A DNA stretch of 64,000 bases from Ga0077527 sp964531455 (GCA_964531455.1 CAZHFZ010000017.1:1-64000); one strand, 5' to 3'; numbered from the stretch's first letter, positions 1-8,990 are shown. Notes: a model not told the origin generated them from the letters alone. Program-made: numbers and translations.

Positions 1-117
1 GTCGCCCCAGATGATCAGGATATTGGGTGGTTTCTTCTGCTGGGCCACGGCCGAAAACGAAAAACCGAGTACCAGGACGGAGAACAGCACGCCAAACCAT
101 CTAATTATTTGATTCAT
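1..117 (-). CDS. Sulfatase (arylsulfatase-like), N-terminal fragment
   Basis: Only the first 39 residues lie in the window; the gene runs off the left edge. The start is an ATG at 117. The peptide has a short basic N-terminus, a hydrophobic core (FGVLFSVLVLGFSFSAVA) and a probable signal peptidase site near AVAQQ. It then reads KKPPNILIIWGD, the typical opening of the alkaline-phosphatase-fold sulfatases, in which this Asp helps bind the active-site calcium. It is therefore probably an exported sulfatase. The CxPxR formylglycine motif lies outside the window, so the catalytic class cannot be checked. AT-rich direct repeats at 252-273 lie upstream. Confidence 0.75.
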   Translation of the reverse strand, partial: MNQIIRWFGVLFSVLVLGFSFSAVAQQKKPPNILIIWGD

Positions 118-251
118 ATAGAGTTTTACAATCTCAAAAGTTGCAACGTTATACGCGACAACAACCCTGCCCGTTGCCCGCGCAAACTACAGATTCAGGT
201 TAACCGACACTCAAAGGACCGGTAAAGCATATCAAAACTGATTTTATACAA

Positions 252-273
252 TTAATACAAATTTAATACAAAT
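252..273. repeat. Two exact tandem 11-bp AT-rich repeats upstream of the sulfatase
   Basis: TTAATACAAAT occurs twice back to back (252-262 and 263-273), with a partial third copy (TTATACAA) just before. The repeats lie between the cytochrome stop codon at 288 and the sulfatase start at 117, on the upstream side of the sulfatase. The 11-bp spacing is about one helical turn, as in direct-repeat operators of response regulators. The regulatory role is inference; the rest of the 118-287 gap shows nothing recognisable. Confidence 0.4.
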
Positions 274-287
274 CAATTGCTCAGACG

Positions 288-2723
288 TCACCGCCCTGAG
301 GCCTCAAGCTCCGCCAGGAGTTTGGTCACACCGGGGTCACGCGGCAGCGCCTCGGCCAGTTTGCGCGCGTACGGCAACGCCGCCCGAGCGTTTCCTGCAT
401 CGCGGTTGATCGACACCAGGGCCCCAAGGATATCGAGGTCATACGGCTGGCGCACGTCGGCTGCACTCAGTACCGCTAATGCAGCGTCACGTTTGCCTGC
501 TGAATTCAGTCCGATCGCATAAACGTAGGCGTAGCGGGTACTCTCCGGCGCGAGTTTTACCGCAGCCGCAAGTTCCGTCAGCGCCGCCTGTGATGCGCCT
601 TTGCGCACCAACAGCAAACCGAGCGCGTGATGCAGTTCTGCCGATCGCGGCAACTGCGCCAATCCGCGGCGCAATGTTTTTTCAGCGTCACTTTCGCGTG
701 CTGACTGGCGATAGGTGTCGGCCAGATTCACATAGGCGCCGGCAAAACGCGGATCCAGCGCCAACGCGCGTTCAAATAGCGCGATGGCTTCGTCAGGCCG
801 CCCTTGGCGCAATCGCAGATTTCCCAGGTTCACATTGGCTGCCGGCCAATCGGCATCCTGCTGCAACGAGGCGACATATTCGTTGGTTACCTGCTCGCGC
901 TGACGGCGCTGATCGGATGACAACTGATCATCAGCGACATCGGCCAGCACACGCGCCGCCTCGATGCGCACGCCGCGCACCGCATCCGCCAGCAGCGGCG
1001 CAACGATTTGAACGCGCACCGTCGGCTCGAAGCGTTCCGCCATGCCCAGCGCCGCGATACGCATGTCGGGATCAAAATTTCCGGCCAGCTTGCGAACGGC
1101 AGGCAGATGGTCCGGACGGATGTTGGGCTGAGCCAGGCTTGCCGCAGTCGCTTTCACGATCGATGGCGTCGTCGGATCATCTGCCAGCGCCAACAGTGTT
1201 GGCAACGCCTTCGCACCCTGTGTCGCTGCCGCATGCAGGGTCACCCCGTACTGCGGCCGGTCGCGCCAGGCCTTGCCATACCAGCCATCCATCGCGGCTG
1301 CCGCCCATTCCGGTTTACGGTCTGCATGGCATTGCGTGCAGGCATTAGGGCTGCCAAGCTTGGCGGATAAATCCGGGCGTGGAATACGCAGACTGTGGTC
1401 GCGGCGCGGGTCCACCACCATGTAGTTCTGTGCCGGCATGTGGCATTCCACACACTGCGCGCCCTTGGTGCCGGCTTTGTGAAACGAGTGTTTTTCCGTA
1501 TCAAACACCGCTGCATTGTGGCAACGCGAACACAATGCATTGTCCTCCGCGCGCAGCTTCAGCGCATGCGGCTCATGGCAATCCATACAGGTCACGCCGC
1601 GTTGATACATCCTGCTTTGCAGGAATGACCCCCAGGTGAACACTTCGTCACGCTGCTGCCCGTCCGCGTGGTAATTCGGCGCGGTCAGCAAGGCGAGCCG
1701 GTGTGTATCGGCCAGCGGCGCGCCGGTCGCGGCAGACTCGGTAATGGTCGAACGGCGGGCATGGCATGACGCGCAGACATTCATCAATGCATCGCCCGCA
1801 GGTTGATCACGCTGCGCGATCCGCGCATCGGAACCGGAAAATTTCCACGCCTCGCTCCAGCGGCTCTTTAACACAACCAGCCCCTTGTCGGCGCCGTAAG
1901 GTGCTCTCGCCTTCTGTGCCCACTCTACGTGGCGTGAGCCCGGCCCGTGACAAGCCTCGCAGGAAACGTTGATCTCACTATAGGTCGTCTTATACGTATT
2001 GCTGGCCGCGTCGTAACCTTTTTTCAGGTTGGACGAGTGGCAAGCCGCGCATTGCAGATTCCAGTTCTGGTACTGGCTCGTCCAGTGCAACTGGTCTTTA
2101 TGATCGATTTTCTCGTCCGGATACAGATGAAACCAGCGTTGTCCGCCTTTTTCTTTGGGCCGCGTATCCCAGCTTATGCCCAGCACCTGATAACGCCCGC
2201 CGGGAAACTCGAGCAGGTATTGCTGCAACGGTGTGACGCCGAAAGTGTATTTGACGGCATAGTCGGCGAGCTTCCCATCCGGCCCGTCGGTGCGGACCAT
2301 GAACCTGCCGTCACGCTTGAAGAACGTCGATTCGACACCGAAGTATTTGAACTTCGCGTTGTCGAAATTGCCAAGGACGGTGGTTTCGGTCGCCTCCTGC
2401 ATCGCCAACTGGTGATGCGAGCCCTGCCAGGCTTTGTCCTGCTCGGTATGACAGGCAACGCAGGCTTCCCGACCGACATGTTTTGCATTATTTGCGGTAA
2501 TCGCCGGAGCGGCGGATCCGCCGCCTGTTGATTGCTGCACCGACATCGGATTCAAAATCCAATAACCGACGCCCGCGACTGCAGCGACAACGACCACGAT
2601 CACAAGCACAAAACGCCAAGTCAGCCGGCTGCTGACCGCCGCATTCGGAACACCAGCGATTCCTTCCGGCGCGATTGGCTTTTTTGGGTTTGCACCTTGC
2701 CGGGATTTACGACGTTGCGCCAT
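288..2723 (-). CDS. Octahaem cytochrome c with C-terminal TPR domain
   Basis: The 811-residue protein has one N-terminal membrane segment (about 37-57), so the rest should be periplasmic. Eight CxxCH haem-binding motifs lie at about residues 88, 225, 255, 317, 379, 398, 424 and 462. The spacing resembles the cytochrome c554/NrfB-like multihaem group (doubled CxxCH). Residues about 500-600 look like HEAT-type helical repeats and about 625-800 are tetratricopeptide repeats (for example NLGNLRLRQGRPDEAIALFE). The architecture suggests an electron-transfer protein with its own docking scaffold. The redox partner is not evident; the neighbours are a transporter and a sulfatase. The start is ATG at 2723 with GAGAAA upstream. 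Confidence 0.85.
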   Translation of the reverse strand: MAQRRKSRQGANPKKPIAPEGIAGVPNAAVSSRLTWRFVLVIVVVVAAVAGVGYWILNPMSVQQSTGGGSAAPAITANNAKHVGREACVACHTEQDKAWQGSHHQLAMQEATETTVLGNFDNAKFKYFGVESTFFKRDGRFMVRTDGPDGKLADYAVKYTFGVTPLQQYLLEFPGGRYQVLGISWDTRPKEKGGQRWFHLYPDEKIDHKDQLHWTSQYQNWNLQCAACHSSNLKKGYDAASNTYKTTYSEINVSCEACHGPGSRHVEWAQKARAPYGADKGLVVLKSRWSEAWKFSGSDARIAQRDQPAGDALMNVCASCHARRSTITESAATGAPLADTHRLALLTAPNYHADGQQRDEVFTWGSFLQSRMYQRGVTCMDCHEPHALKLRAEDNALCSRCHNAAVFDTEKHSFHKAGTKGAQCVECHMPAQNYMVVDPRRDHSLRIPRPDLSAKLGSPNACTQCHADRKPEWAAAAMDGWYGKAWRDRPQYGVTLHAAATQGAKALPTLLALADDPTTPSIVKATAASLAQPNIRPDHLPAVRKLAGNFDPDMRIAALGMAERFEPTVRVQIVAPLLADAVRGVRIEAARVLADVADDQLSSDQRRQREQVTNEYVASLQQDADWPAANVNLGNLRLRQGRPDEAIALFERALALDPRFAGAYVNLADTYRQSARESDAEKTLRRGLAQLPRSAELHHALGLLLVRKGASQAALTELAAAVKLAPESTRYAYVYAIGLNSAGKRDAALAVLSAADVRQPYDLDILGALVSINRDAGNARAALPYARKLAEALPRDPGVTKLLAELEASGR

Positions 2724-2842
2724 TAATCAATTTCTCGTGGATTGACCGTGGATGGTAGACGAAATACCCGGGGCGGGAACGGAACGCAGGACGAAAATCG
2801 TCAACTCCTGCGGGGTTGCTCAATAAGCGCGATTAAGCCGAT

Positions 2843-4543
2843 TCAGCCGCGTATGGCATACATGATCGCCACCACCACCGGCCCCCAAACCGTCAGCAAA
2901 ATATTGCCTATGGCATACGGTACCGTATAAGCCAGTGAACCGATATTGCTGCCGCTGGCGTCGCGCAGGGCATTAAGTCCCGGCGTGCAGGTCTGCGCCC
3001 CGGCGATCGCACCGAGCACCATCAGCGGATTCATGTTGAATACCTTGCGCGCGAAAATCGCACCCACAGCAATCGGCATCATCGTCACCACCATGCCGGC
3101 AAAGAAAATGCTGGCGAAGTAAGCGCCGCCGCTTTTTTCATAGGCTTCAACTGCGTGCGGCCCTGCATGCAGGCCGATAATCGCGATGAACACGATCAAT
3201 CCGATATCCGCGAGCAGCCGTTGCGCCGGTTCCGGGATCGAACCGAACACCGGGTATCGACTGCGCGCCCAACCCGCCAGCAAGCCGATGACCAGAATCG
3301 AACCGGCCGTGCCCAGACCAAGCGGAATGTCTCCGACGTTGAACTTCAGCAAGCCGAAGACAATGCCCAGCGAGATGCCACCGGCCAGAAATGCCAGATC
3401 AGTCCTCGCCAGGTCTTTTTCGACAAAGCCGATATGCGCACCCGCACGCTCCACATCCTCTGGCGCGCCGACGATGTGCAGGATGTCGCCGCGCTCAACC
3501 ACCGTCCACGGCCGGGCCGGCAGCATGACTTCGCCGCGCTGTATTGATTCCAGATAAACGCCACGCGCCAGATTTCGATCGGCGGCCAGCACCGCCAGCG
3601 TTTTGCCGTGGGCGTTTTTGTTGGTGACCACCACCACGGCTGTCTTCAGCGGTATTGCCAGCAGTTCCGGATCGTCCAGTTCCGGTCCGGCATCACGCTC
3701 GAATGCCGACAGCACGCCGCGCCGGCCGGACACCACAATCTCGTCGCCCTGCACCAGCGCCAGTCCTGCGCTGATGTCCAGCACCTCCCCGCCGCGCCGC
3801 ACGCGCTGCACCGCGAGGCGCCCTGTCGCGTAACGCTCTTCGAGTTCGCCGACAGTGATGCCAGCCAAACGCTCGACGTGGTAGGCACGGAAAGCAAAAA
3901 GCACGTCTGAAAATACTGCTGTTTTTGCCTCGCCCCCGGACATCTTCTGCTCCAGCGCACGGGCTTCCTTCTTGAGATCGGCTTTCATCAGCCACGGACC
4001 TATTGCCGTCAGGAACAGGATCAACCCCAGGTCGCCAAATCCATAGGTAATCGCATCCGCCAGCGGTGCATTCGCTGAAAGTGTGGTTTTGAGTTCAGCC
4101 GAAATCGGAAGCTCTGAAATCGCACTCAGTCCGGTGCCGAGCGCAGCGGACTGCGTCATGCCGCCGGAAAGCAGCCCGACAGCAATGCCTTCGTCAAAAT
4201 CGAACAGCACCGACATGCCGATAACTGTCGCAAGACCAGTCACCGAAATAATCACCGCCAGCGCGACCTGTGGCAGCGTTTCCCGGCGCAGGCTTCCGAA
4301 AAACTGCGGGCCGATTGAGTAGCCGATTGAGAACAGGAACAGATAAAAAAACGCCCAGCGCAGCAGGTCGGGCAGTTCCGGTTTGGCCAAAATGCCAACC
4401 AGGATGCCGGCGATCAATGTGCCGACGACGGTCCCGAAACCAACGCCCTTGAAATGAAAGCGGCCGATGATGTGGCCGAGCAGGATGCTCAGGAACAGCG
4501 ATAACTCAGGCAGCTTGTGCAGTGTTGCGGCAATCTGGTCCAC
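2843..4543 (-). CDS. AspT/YidE-family putative exchanger with two RCK_C domains
   Basis: The 566-residue membrane protein has two blocks of hydrophobic helices (about 1-175 and 375-566) around a soluble centre with two TrkA-C/RCK_C-like domains (about 205-365, for example GITVGELEERYATGRLAVQRV). This is the layout of the aspartate:alanine exchanger family (AspT, YidE, YbjL). The C-terminal half has the conserved-looking stretches IIGLHAGPHAVEAY and QTCTPGLNALRDASG. AspT exchanges aspartate for alanine in lactic acid bacteria; the substrate here cannot be told. A 110-bp gap separates it from the upstream DUF3313-like gene, and nothing recognisable lies in that gap. Confidence 0.8.
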   Translation of the reverse strand: MDQIAATLHKLPELSLFLSILLGHIIGRFHFKGVGFGTVVGTLIAGILVGILAKPELPDLLRWAFFYLFLFSIGYSIGPQFFGSLRRETLPQVALAVIISVTGLATVIGMSVLFDFDEGIAVGLLSGGMTQSAALGTGLSAISELPISAELKTTLSANAPLADAITYGFGDLGLILFLTAIGPWLMKADLKKEARALEQKMSGGEAKTAVFSDVLFAFRAYHVERLAGITVGELEERYATGRLAVQRVRRGGEVLDISAGLALVQGDEIVVSGRRGVLSAFERDAGPELDDPELLAIPLKTAVVVVTNKNAHGKTLAVLAADRNLARGVYLESIQRGEVMLPARPWTVVERGDILHIVGAPEDVERAGAHIGFVEKDLARTDLAFLAGGISLGIVFGLLKFNVGDIPLGLGTAGSILVIGLLAGWARSRYPVFGSIPEPAQRLLADIGLIVFIAIIGLHAGPHAVEAYEKSGGAYFASIFFAGMVVTMMPIAVGAIFARKVFNMNPLMVLGAIAGAQTCTPGLNALRDASGSNIGSLAYTVPYAIGNILLTVWGPVVVAIMYAIRG

Positions 4544-4653
4544 GATCTATCCCCTTGGCCAATTCGAACGGCGTTGCAAACGACTACAGCAGGCTTGATG
4601 CGAAACCACTCCGCCTTCACATCAGAAATATGCCCCCGGCGACAGCGGGTGAT

Positions 4654-5325
4654 TTATTTTGCAGGCGGATTCAAACGGGCCACATCCTCCTTGAGGGCCG
4701 CCATCCAGGAATCCAGTTGCGGCTGCGCCACCTTCAACGTCAGTGGTGCATCCCCCTTGACCTCGACCCCTTTCCCAACACGGACGGCGCGCATCAGCAC
4801 TTCACCGCTGACGCTGTCCACCCATTCACCTTCAACCATCAACTTGATGTCATAGGTGGCATGGCCGGTTCCCCGCTTTGCGGCGGTAACCACCAGCGCC
4901 AGGGGAACCAGTTGATAAGCCTTCAGGCTTTTGTCCACACTGGCAGCAGTAATCGCCCAACGAAAACGTATCACCCCCGGCCCTGCTGTTGAGACCACCG
5001 GGATGTTTGCCTCGACGGCCTTGCGAACGCCGCTATCAATGTAAGCGCGGATTTCATCCAGTGCGGCCATCGAAACCTGCTCCGTCGGCTGCGGGGCAGG
5101 GAAAAAAGTGATCGGCTCAATAATCATCTTCTGGTAATTCTTCGGCCTCAGCTTGGGACTGATCCAGATCCTGCGCTCCACGCCTTTGGCATCCTTTTTC
5201 ATCTCCAGCTGCGAGTAGTCCTTCAGGAAACCTGCATCCTGCGCCATTACCGGCGCAAAGGTTGCGAGGCAGAACATTGCCCCCAGCAACAGGGATGTCG
5301 TTTTGATTTTTTTATCGGTGCTCAT
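4654..5325 (-). CDS. DUF3313-like exported protein
   Basis: The protein has 223 residues if it starts at MSTDKK; an in-frame start six codons earlier (5343) is also possible. An N-terminal signal peptide (LLLGAMFCLATFAPVMA) ends just before QDAGFLKDYSQLEM, which matches the GFL-x-DYSxL opening of DUF3313 proteins, usually outer-membrane-associated lipoproteins of unknown role. No lipobox cysteine is visible, so a soluble periplasmic form is likelier. The rest is a mixed alpha/beta domain (RFRWAITAASVDKS, LMVEGEWVDSVSGEVL). Neighbours give no functional clue. Confidence 0.7.
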   Translation of the reverse strand: MSTDKKIKTTSLLLGAMFCLATFAPVMAQDAGFLKDYSQLEMKKDAKGVERRIWISPKLRPKNYQKMIIEPITFFPAPQPTEQVSMAALDEIRAYIDSGVRKAVEANIPVVSTAGPGVIRFRWAITAASVDKSLKAYQLVPLALVVTAAKRGTGHATYDIKLMVEGEWVDSVSGEVLMRAVRVGKGVEVKGDAPLTLKVAQPQLDSWMAALKEDVARLNPPAK

Positions 5326-5415
5326 GCTTAACCTTTCAATCATGAATTTTGCTCATATACCCGGCATCACGATTTTATCGTTGATACCAACAAACACGAT
5401 TCTGGACGGCCGGCT

Positions 5416-5571
5416 TTACTCAGCCTTGATTCCGGATTTGCGTAACGCGCCGCCCAATTTCTAAAGATCATGGGCCAGAAAGGCCGCAAAGGCTGCCGGT
5501 TGCGCCAGTGCGGCCTGCGCAGCAAATCCGGTAACGAAAACTGCCATCGTCTTCACGATCCTGTTGTCCAT
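5416..5571 (-). pseudogene. Remnant of a Bug/TctC receptor gene: signal peptide joined to the C-terminal tail
   Basis: Read on the minus strand from ATG at 5571, the frame gives a Bug-type signal peptide (MDNRIVKTMAVFVTGF, then AAQAALAQ). It passes straight into PAAFAAFLAHDL, the motif found about 25 residues before the end of Bug receptors. A TAG (5461-5463) follows, then in the same frame KLGGALRKSGIKAE and TAA (5416-5418), the usual receptor C-terminus. About 260 central residues are absent, and the TAG probably replaces a GAG. It sits 13 bp after the old yellow enzyme gene at operon spacing, so an intact receptor probably once ended this operon. The 5344-5415 stretch is otherwise empty. 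Confidence 0.75.
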
Positions 5572-5584
5572 CGCACTGCCTAAT

Positions 5585-6694
5585 TCAGCTGATTTTGCCC
5601 AGCGTCCTCCCGGGTCGCCACACCTTGGGTGCCGCGCGTTCGTACTGCGGCGCATAAGAAATTTCCACACCAAGGCTCACAGCCGCATGCTGCGGCCAGC
5701 GCGGATTGAACAGCATCGCCCGCGCCAGTGAAATGAAATCCGCCTGGCCGCCGGCGATGATGGCCTCGGCCTGCTGCGGATCGGTGATCAGACCGACGGC
5801 GCCGGTGGTAATGCCGGTTTCCTTTTTGACACGCTCGGCGAACGGCACCTGATAACCGGGACCGACTGGAATTTTCGCGTCGAGCACCACGCCGCCGCCG
5901 GACACGGTCACATAGGCGCAGCCTTCGGCTTTGAGGGCGCGCGCATAGGCCACCGCCTCATCCGGCGAGAAGCCGCCATCAACAAAATCGCTGCCGGATA
6001 TTTTTGCGCCGACAAAACGGTCTGCAGGAAATGCCTTACGAATCGCACGGAACACTTCCAGCGGAAAACGCATGCGGTTTTCCAGGCTGCCGCCGTATTT
6101 GTCCGGGCGTTTGTTCGACAACGGCGACAGGAATTCCGACAACAGATAGCCGTGCGTCGAATGCAGCTCGATAAAATCCAGTCCGATGCGCGCCGCACGT
6201 TGCGCGGCCTGCACAAAAGCCTGGGTCAGTTGTTGCATGTCCGCTTCAGTCATCGCATGCGGTGCCGGCCAGCCGTCCGCGAGCGGAACAGCTGACGGCG
6301 CCAGCGTCTCCCATGCACCTTCGTTGGCCTGCAACGGCCCATGACCCTGCCACGGCCGGTGACTGGAGGCCTTACGGCCTGCATGCGCGAGTTGCACACC
6401 GAGCGCGATGGGCGAAATGCTGCGCACGTAATCCGCAACACGCTTCATCGCCGCTTCGTTGGTGTCGGAATAAAGACCCGGGCAATACGGCGTGATGCGG
6501 CCCGCCGGCGTCACACCGGTGGCCTCCATCACCAGCATCGATGCGCCTGAAATCGCCAGGGAACCGAGGTGCATCAGATGCCAGTCGCTCATGGATCCAT
6601 CCACAGAACTGTACTGGCACATCGGCGCAACCGTGATGCGATTGTTTAACGTGCAGTTGCCGATCTGCACCGGTGTGAACAATTGCGATGTCAT
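5585..6694 (-). CDS. Old yellow enzyme family NADH:flavin oxidoreductase (YqjM/XenA type)
   Basis: The 369-residue protein is an FMN TIM-barrel ene-reductase. VAPMCQYSS near residue 25 carries the cysteine typical of the YqjM/XenA subclass. Substrate and FMN contacts are visible in QLAHAGRKAS, ELHSTHGYLLSEFLSPLSN and DKYGGSLENRMRF. The usual HGAHGYL is HSTHGYL here. Such enzymes reduce activated C=C bonds of enals, enones or enoates in the cytosol with NAD(P)H. The gene follows the DASS transporter by 59 bp and probably belongs to the operon dehydratase-aldolase-transporter-reductase. The natural substrate is unknown. Confidence 0.88.
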   Translation of the reverse strand: MTSQLFTPVQIGNCTLNNRITVAPMCQYSSVDGSMSDWHLMHLGSLAISGASMLVMEATGVTPAGRITPYCPGLYSDTNEAAMKRVADYVRSISPIALGVQLAHAGRKASSHRPWQGHGPLQANEGAWETLAPSAVPLADGWPAPHAMTEADMQQLTQAFVQAAQRAARIGLDFIELHSTHGYLLSEFLSPLSNKRPDKYGGSLENRMRFPLEVFRAIRKAFPADRFVGAKISGSDFVDGGFSPDEAVAYARALKAEGCAYVTVSGGGVVLDAKIPVGPGYQVPFAERVKKETGITTGAVGLITDPQQAEAIIAGGQADFISLARAMLFNPRWPQHAAVSLGVEISYAPQYERAAPKVWRPGRTLGKIS

Positions 6695-6753
6695 AACCTT
6701 GTCATCCCCTTATCATCCGCTGGCCATCCCCATTCCGCGTTTCAGTGCCCTGC

Positions 6754-8133
6754 TCAGTTTCCAAAATAGCCGATCACGCGCCACCACAGATAATGCAGGG
6801 GAATCAGCGCGAAGATGCTGATCAGCGCCAATGGCACGCTCAACCGCAGCGCATCACGCACCTTGAGGTGCGCAAGCTGCATGCCTACCACTACCGGCGG
6901 TGCCTGGTAAGGCAGCAATAACGTGGAGAAGCCCACCGCCGAAGTCATCAGTGCCGCCTGGATCGGCCAGCCGGTAGCCTCGGCAAAATGGCCGGCCAGC
7001 GGTGACAGCAGCGCCGGTTGCGCCGGATTGGTGACAATCATCGAGGCCAGTGTCGACATCACGCTCAGCGTAATGAAATTCTCCGCATCGGCGCCGGGCT
7101 CCAGCCGGATCACCGACAGCAATACATCACCGAAGGCTTTGCTGAATCCTGAATCCAGCATCACCGCGCCAAGCCCGAGCACTGCGCCGATGTAAAAAAA
7201 ACTGCCGAATTTGATGCGCTCCTGGAACAGCGTGACCGGCACCGCACCAACGCGTGGCAACATCGACACCACGGCAGCCGTCAGCGCAATCCAGCCCGGA
7301 CGGATGCCATGCAGGAAATCCGTAGCCCACAGGGCCAGCGAGATCAGCACAATGGCTGCGAGCCGCTTTTCATTGCCGCTCATCGGGCGCAATTCATCCG
7401 CCTCACCGTCACCGCAGGTACGGGCCGGGAACATCCAGCAGACAATGGCAATGATCAGCGCACCCTTGACGATGCCCATCACCGGAAACTGCGCCCACAG
7501 GTATTCGGCATAAATCAGGTTCACGCCGTAGAGCGTTTCTGCGGCGCCAGCCAGCACCAGATTCGGCGCATTGGCGGGCAGAATTGCAGTACCGCACTGG
7601 AATGAAGCGACAATAGTGGCAAACAACACGCCGTTGTGCCCCGGCGAACCGGCCGGCAGTCCGTGACGTTCGGCAACCGCCGCCAGAATCGGCACCAGCA
7701 GCAGGATGCGTCCCACCGTTGCCGGCATCAAAAACGCCAGCACCACGGCAACCAGCACGGAAGCTGTAATCAATTGCGGATAAGACCAGATGCGTGTGCC
7801 GAGAGCGGCGCGGGCAATGCGTTCGCCCAGCCCGGTCATGCGTACGGCTTCGGCAATCACCAGACCGCCGAGCACCAGCCAAAGCGTTCCCGAAGTAAAG
7901 CCGGAAAAAATGACTTCCGGTTTGGCAACACTCAACAACACAGCCAGCGCGAAAAAAATCAGCGCGGTCAGCGACTCAGGCAGTGCACCGGTCGCCCACA
8001 ACCCCATCACCAGTACCAGCAAGCCACCGGTATGCATTACGTTGACGGATACACCCACTGGCGGCGGCGTAAAAAAAATCGCTGCAGCCACACCCACAAT
8101 CAGTGCAGTCAGCAGCGCGACAGGTCTCGACAT
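6754..8133 (-). CDS. DASS/SLC13-family anion (dicarboxylate-type) symporter
   Basis: The 459-residue protein has about 11-12 hydrophobic segments and a divalent anion:sodium symporter layout: an N-terminal pair, a re-entrant half ending in PATVGRILLLVP, the NAPNLVLAGAAETLYG stretch, and a second half with the TNPAQPALLSPLAGHF re-entrant loop. In this family such loops bind sodium and the carboxylate. Substrates are usually di- or tricarboxylates or sulfate. The position after an IlvD/Edd dehydratase and an HpaI-type aldolase suggests an acidic sugar or related anion. The Shine-Dalgarno sequence is weak. A perfect hairpin (8146-8161) and an AT-rich motif lie between it and the aldolase gene. 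Confidence 0.8.
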   Translation of the reverse strand: MSRPVALLTALIVGVAAAIFFTPPPVGVSVNVMHTGGLLVLVMGLWATGALPESLTALIFFALAVLLSVAKPEVIFSGFTSGTLWLVLGGLVIAEAVRMTGLGERIARAALGTRIWSYPQLITASVLVAVVLAFLMPATVGRILLLVPILAAVAERHGLPAGSPGHNGVLFATIVASFQCGTAILPANAPNLVLAGAAETLYGVNLIYAEYLWAQFPVMGIVKGALIIAIVCWMFPARTCGDGEADELRPMSGNEKRLAAIVLISLALWATDFLHGIRPGWIALTAAVVSMLPRVGAVPVTLFQERIKFGSFFYIGAVLGLGAVMLDSGFSKAFGDVLLSVIRLEPGADAENFITLSVMSTLASMIVTNPAQPALLSPLAGHFAEATGWPIQAALMTSAVGFSTLLLPYQAPPVVVGMQLAHLKVRDALRLSVPLALISIFALIPLHYLWWRVIGYFGN

Positions 8134-8145
8134 CTTGATCCGATT

Positions 8146-8161
8146 CCGGCGATTACGCCGG
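8146..8161 (-). other. Intercistronic hairpin before the DASS gene
   Basis: CCGGCG and CGCCGG form a perfect 6-bp stem around ATTA, just upstream of the DASS start at 8133. No T run follows, so it is not a standard terminator. It may stabilise or adjust expression of the downstream cistron; this is inference. Confidence 0.3.
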
Positions 8162-8170
8162 GATATTTAT

Positions 8171-8190
8171 ATAAGTTATTGTTTTTATTA
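8171..8190 (-). promoter_or_regulatory. AT-rich intercistronic motif, copy A
   Basis: On the minus strand the sequence from the aldolase stop codon reads TAATAAAAACAATAACTTAT, the stop TAA being its first codon. The same core (AATAAAAACAA, often extended ATWACTT) recurs at 37874-37895, 51316-51334 and 45586-45597, and as AATAAAATCAATAACTT at 21311-21327. Its role is unknown; an AU-rich ribosomal protein S1-type translation element or a mRNA 3' element are possibilities. Confidence 0.4.
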
Positions 8191-8952
8191 CTTTTTCTTG
8201 AACTTTGCTGCCAGTGCCTCACTGCCGCGCGCCAGCATCACCAGATCAGAACCGACCGCGACAAACTTGTAACCCATATCGAGGCAGCGCTGCCCATCGG
8301 CTTCGCCGACGAGGATGCCCGGCGCCTTGCCGGCCTTGGTGATGCGTTTCGCCGCATCTTCCATCACCTTCCACACTTCCGGGTGCTGCCAGTTGCCGAG
8401 ATGGCCCATGTCGGCGGCCAGATCATTGGGGCCGATAAAGACGCCGTCAACGCCTTCGACTTCGGCAATCTGTTCGATCTGTTTCATCGCGGTCAGCGTT
8501 TCCACCTGCACCAGCACGCACATCTCCTCATGTACCCGCTTGAAATAGTCTTTCACGCGGCCATAACGGTTGGCGCGCGTGCAGCCCGAAACACCGCGCA
8601 CGCCCTGCGGCGGATAACGCGTCGCCGCCACTGCGCGTTTGGCTTCTTCAACGTTTTGCACATACGGGATCAGCAACGTACGCGCTCCGACATCGAGAAA
8701 ACGCTTGATCATCACCGTATCGTTCCATGCCGGACGCACGATCGGTTCGGTATTGCCGGCCAACATCGCGTCGAGCTGGTTCTGCACAATGGGCAGTTCA
8801 TTCGGCGAGTGCTCGGAATCGAGCAGCACCCAGTCGAAGCCGGCATCGGCCAGCACTTCGGCGGAAATCGCGCTGCACAGGCTCGACCAGATGCCGATCT
8901 GCGGCTGGCCGGCCTTGATGGCCTTCTTGAACTGATTGACGGGCAAATCCAT
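8188..8952 (-). CDS. HpcH/HpaI-family aldolase (2-keto-3-deoxy acid aldolase)
   Basis: The 254-residue protein is a class II, metal-dependent pyruvate aldolase. Signatures are GIWSSLCSAISAEVLADAG, DWVLLDSEHSPNE (catalytic His), VLVQVETLTAM (metal-binding Glu) and GVFIGPNDLAADMG (metal-binding Asp). Relatives such as GarL and HpaI split 2-keto-3-deoxy sugar acids or 4-hydroxy-2-oxo acids into pyruvate plus an aldehyde. The gene lies 38 bp after an IlvD/Edd-type sugar-acid dehydratase, whose 2-keto-3-deoxy product would be a natural substrate. A good Shine-Dalgarno (AGAGGGAG) precedes the ATG. The protein ends in KFKKK, and an AT-rich motif begins at its stop codon. Confidence 0.87.
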   Translation of the reverse strand: MDLPVNQFKKAIKAGQPQIGIWSSLCSAISAEVLADAGFDWVLLDSEHSPNELPIVQNQLDAMLAGNTEPIVRPAWNDTVMIKRFLDVGARTLLIPYVQNVEEAKRAVAATRYPPQGVRGVSGCTRANRYGRVKDYFKRVHEEMCVLVQVETLTAMKQIEQIAEVEGVDGVFIGPNDLAADMGHLGNWQHPEVWKVMEDAAKRITKAGKAPGILVGEADGQRCLDMGYKFVAVGSDLVMLARGSEALAAKFKKK

Positions 8953-8990
8953 GGTCTCGCTCCCTCTGCGTAATGAGATTTGAAAATAAA

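Noticed and set aside
7636..8973. 445-codon plus-strand frame opposite the DASS and aldolase genes
   Set aside because: Antisense shadow; both minus-strand genes have clear family motifs.
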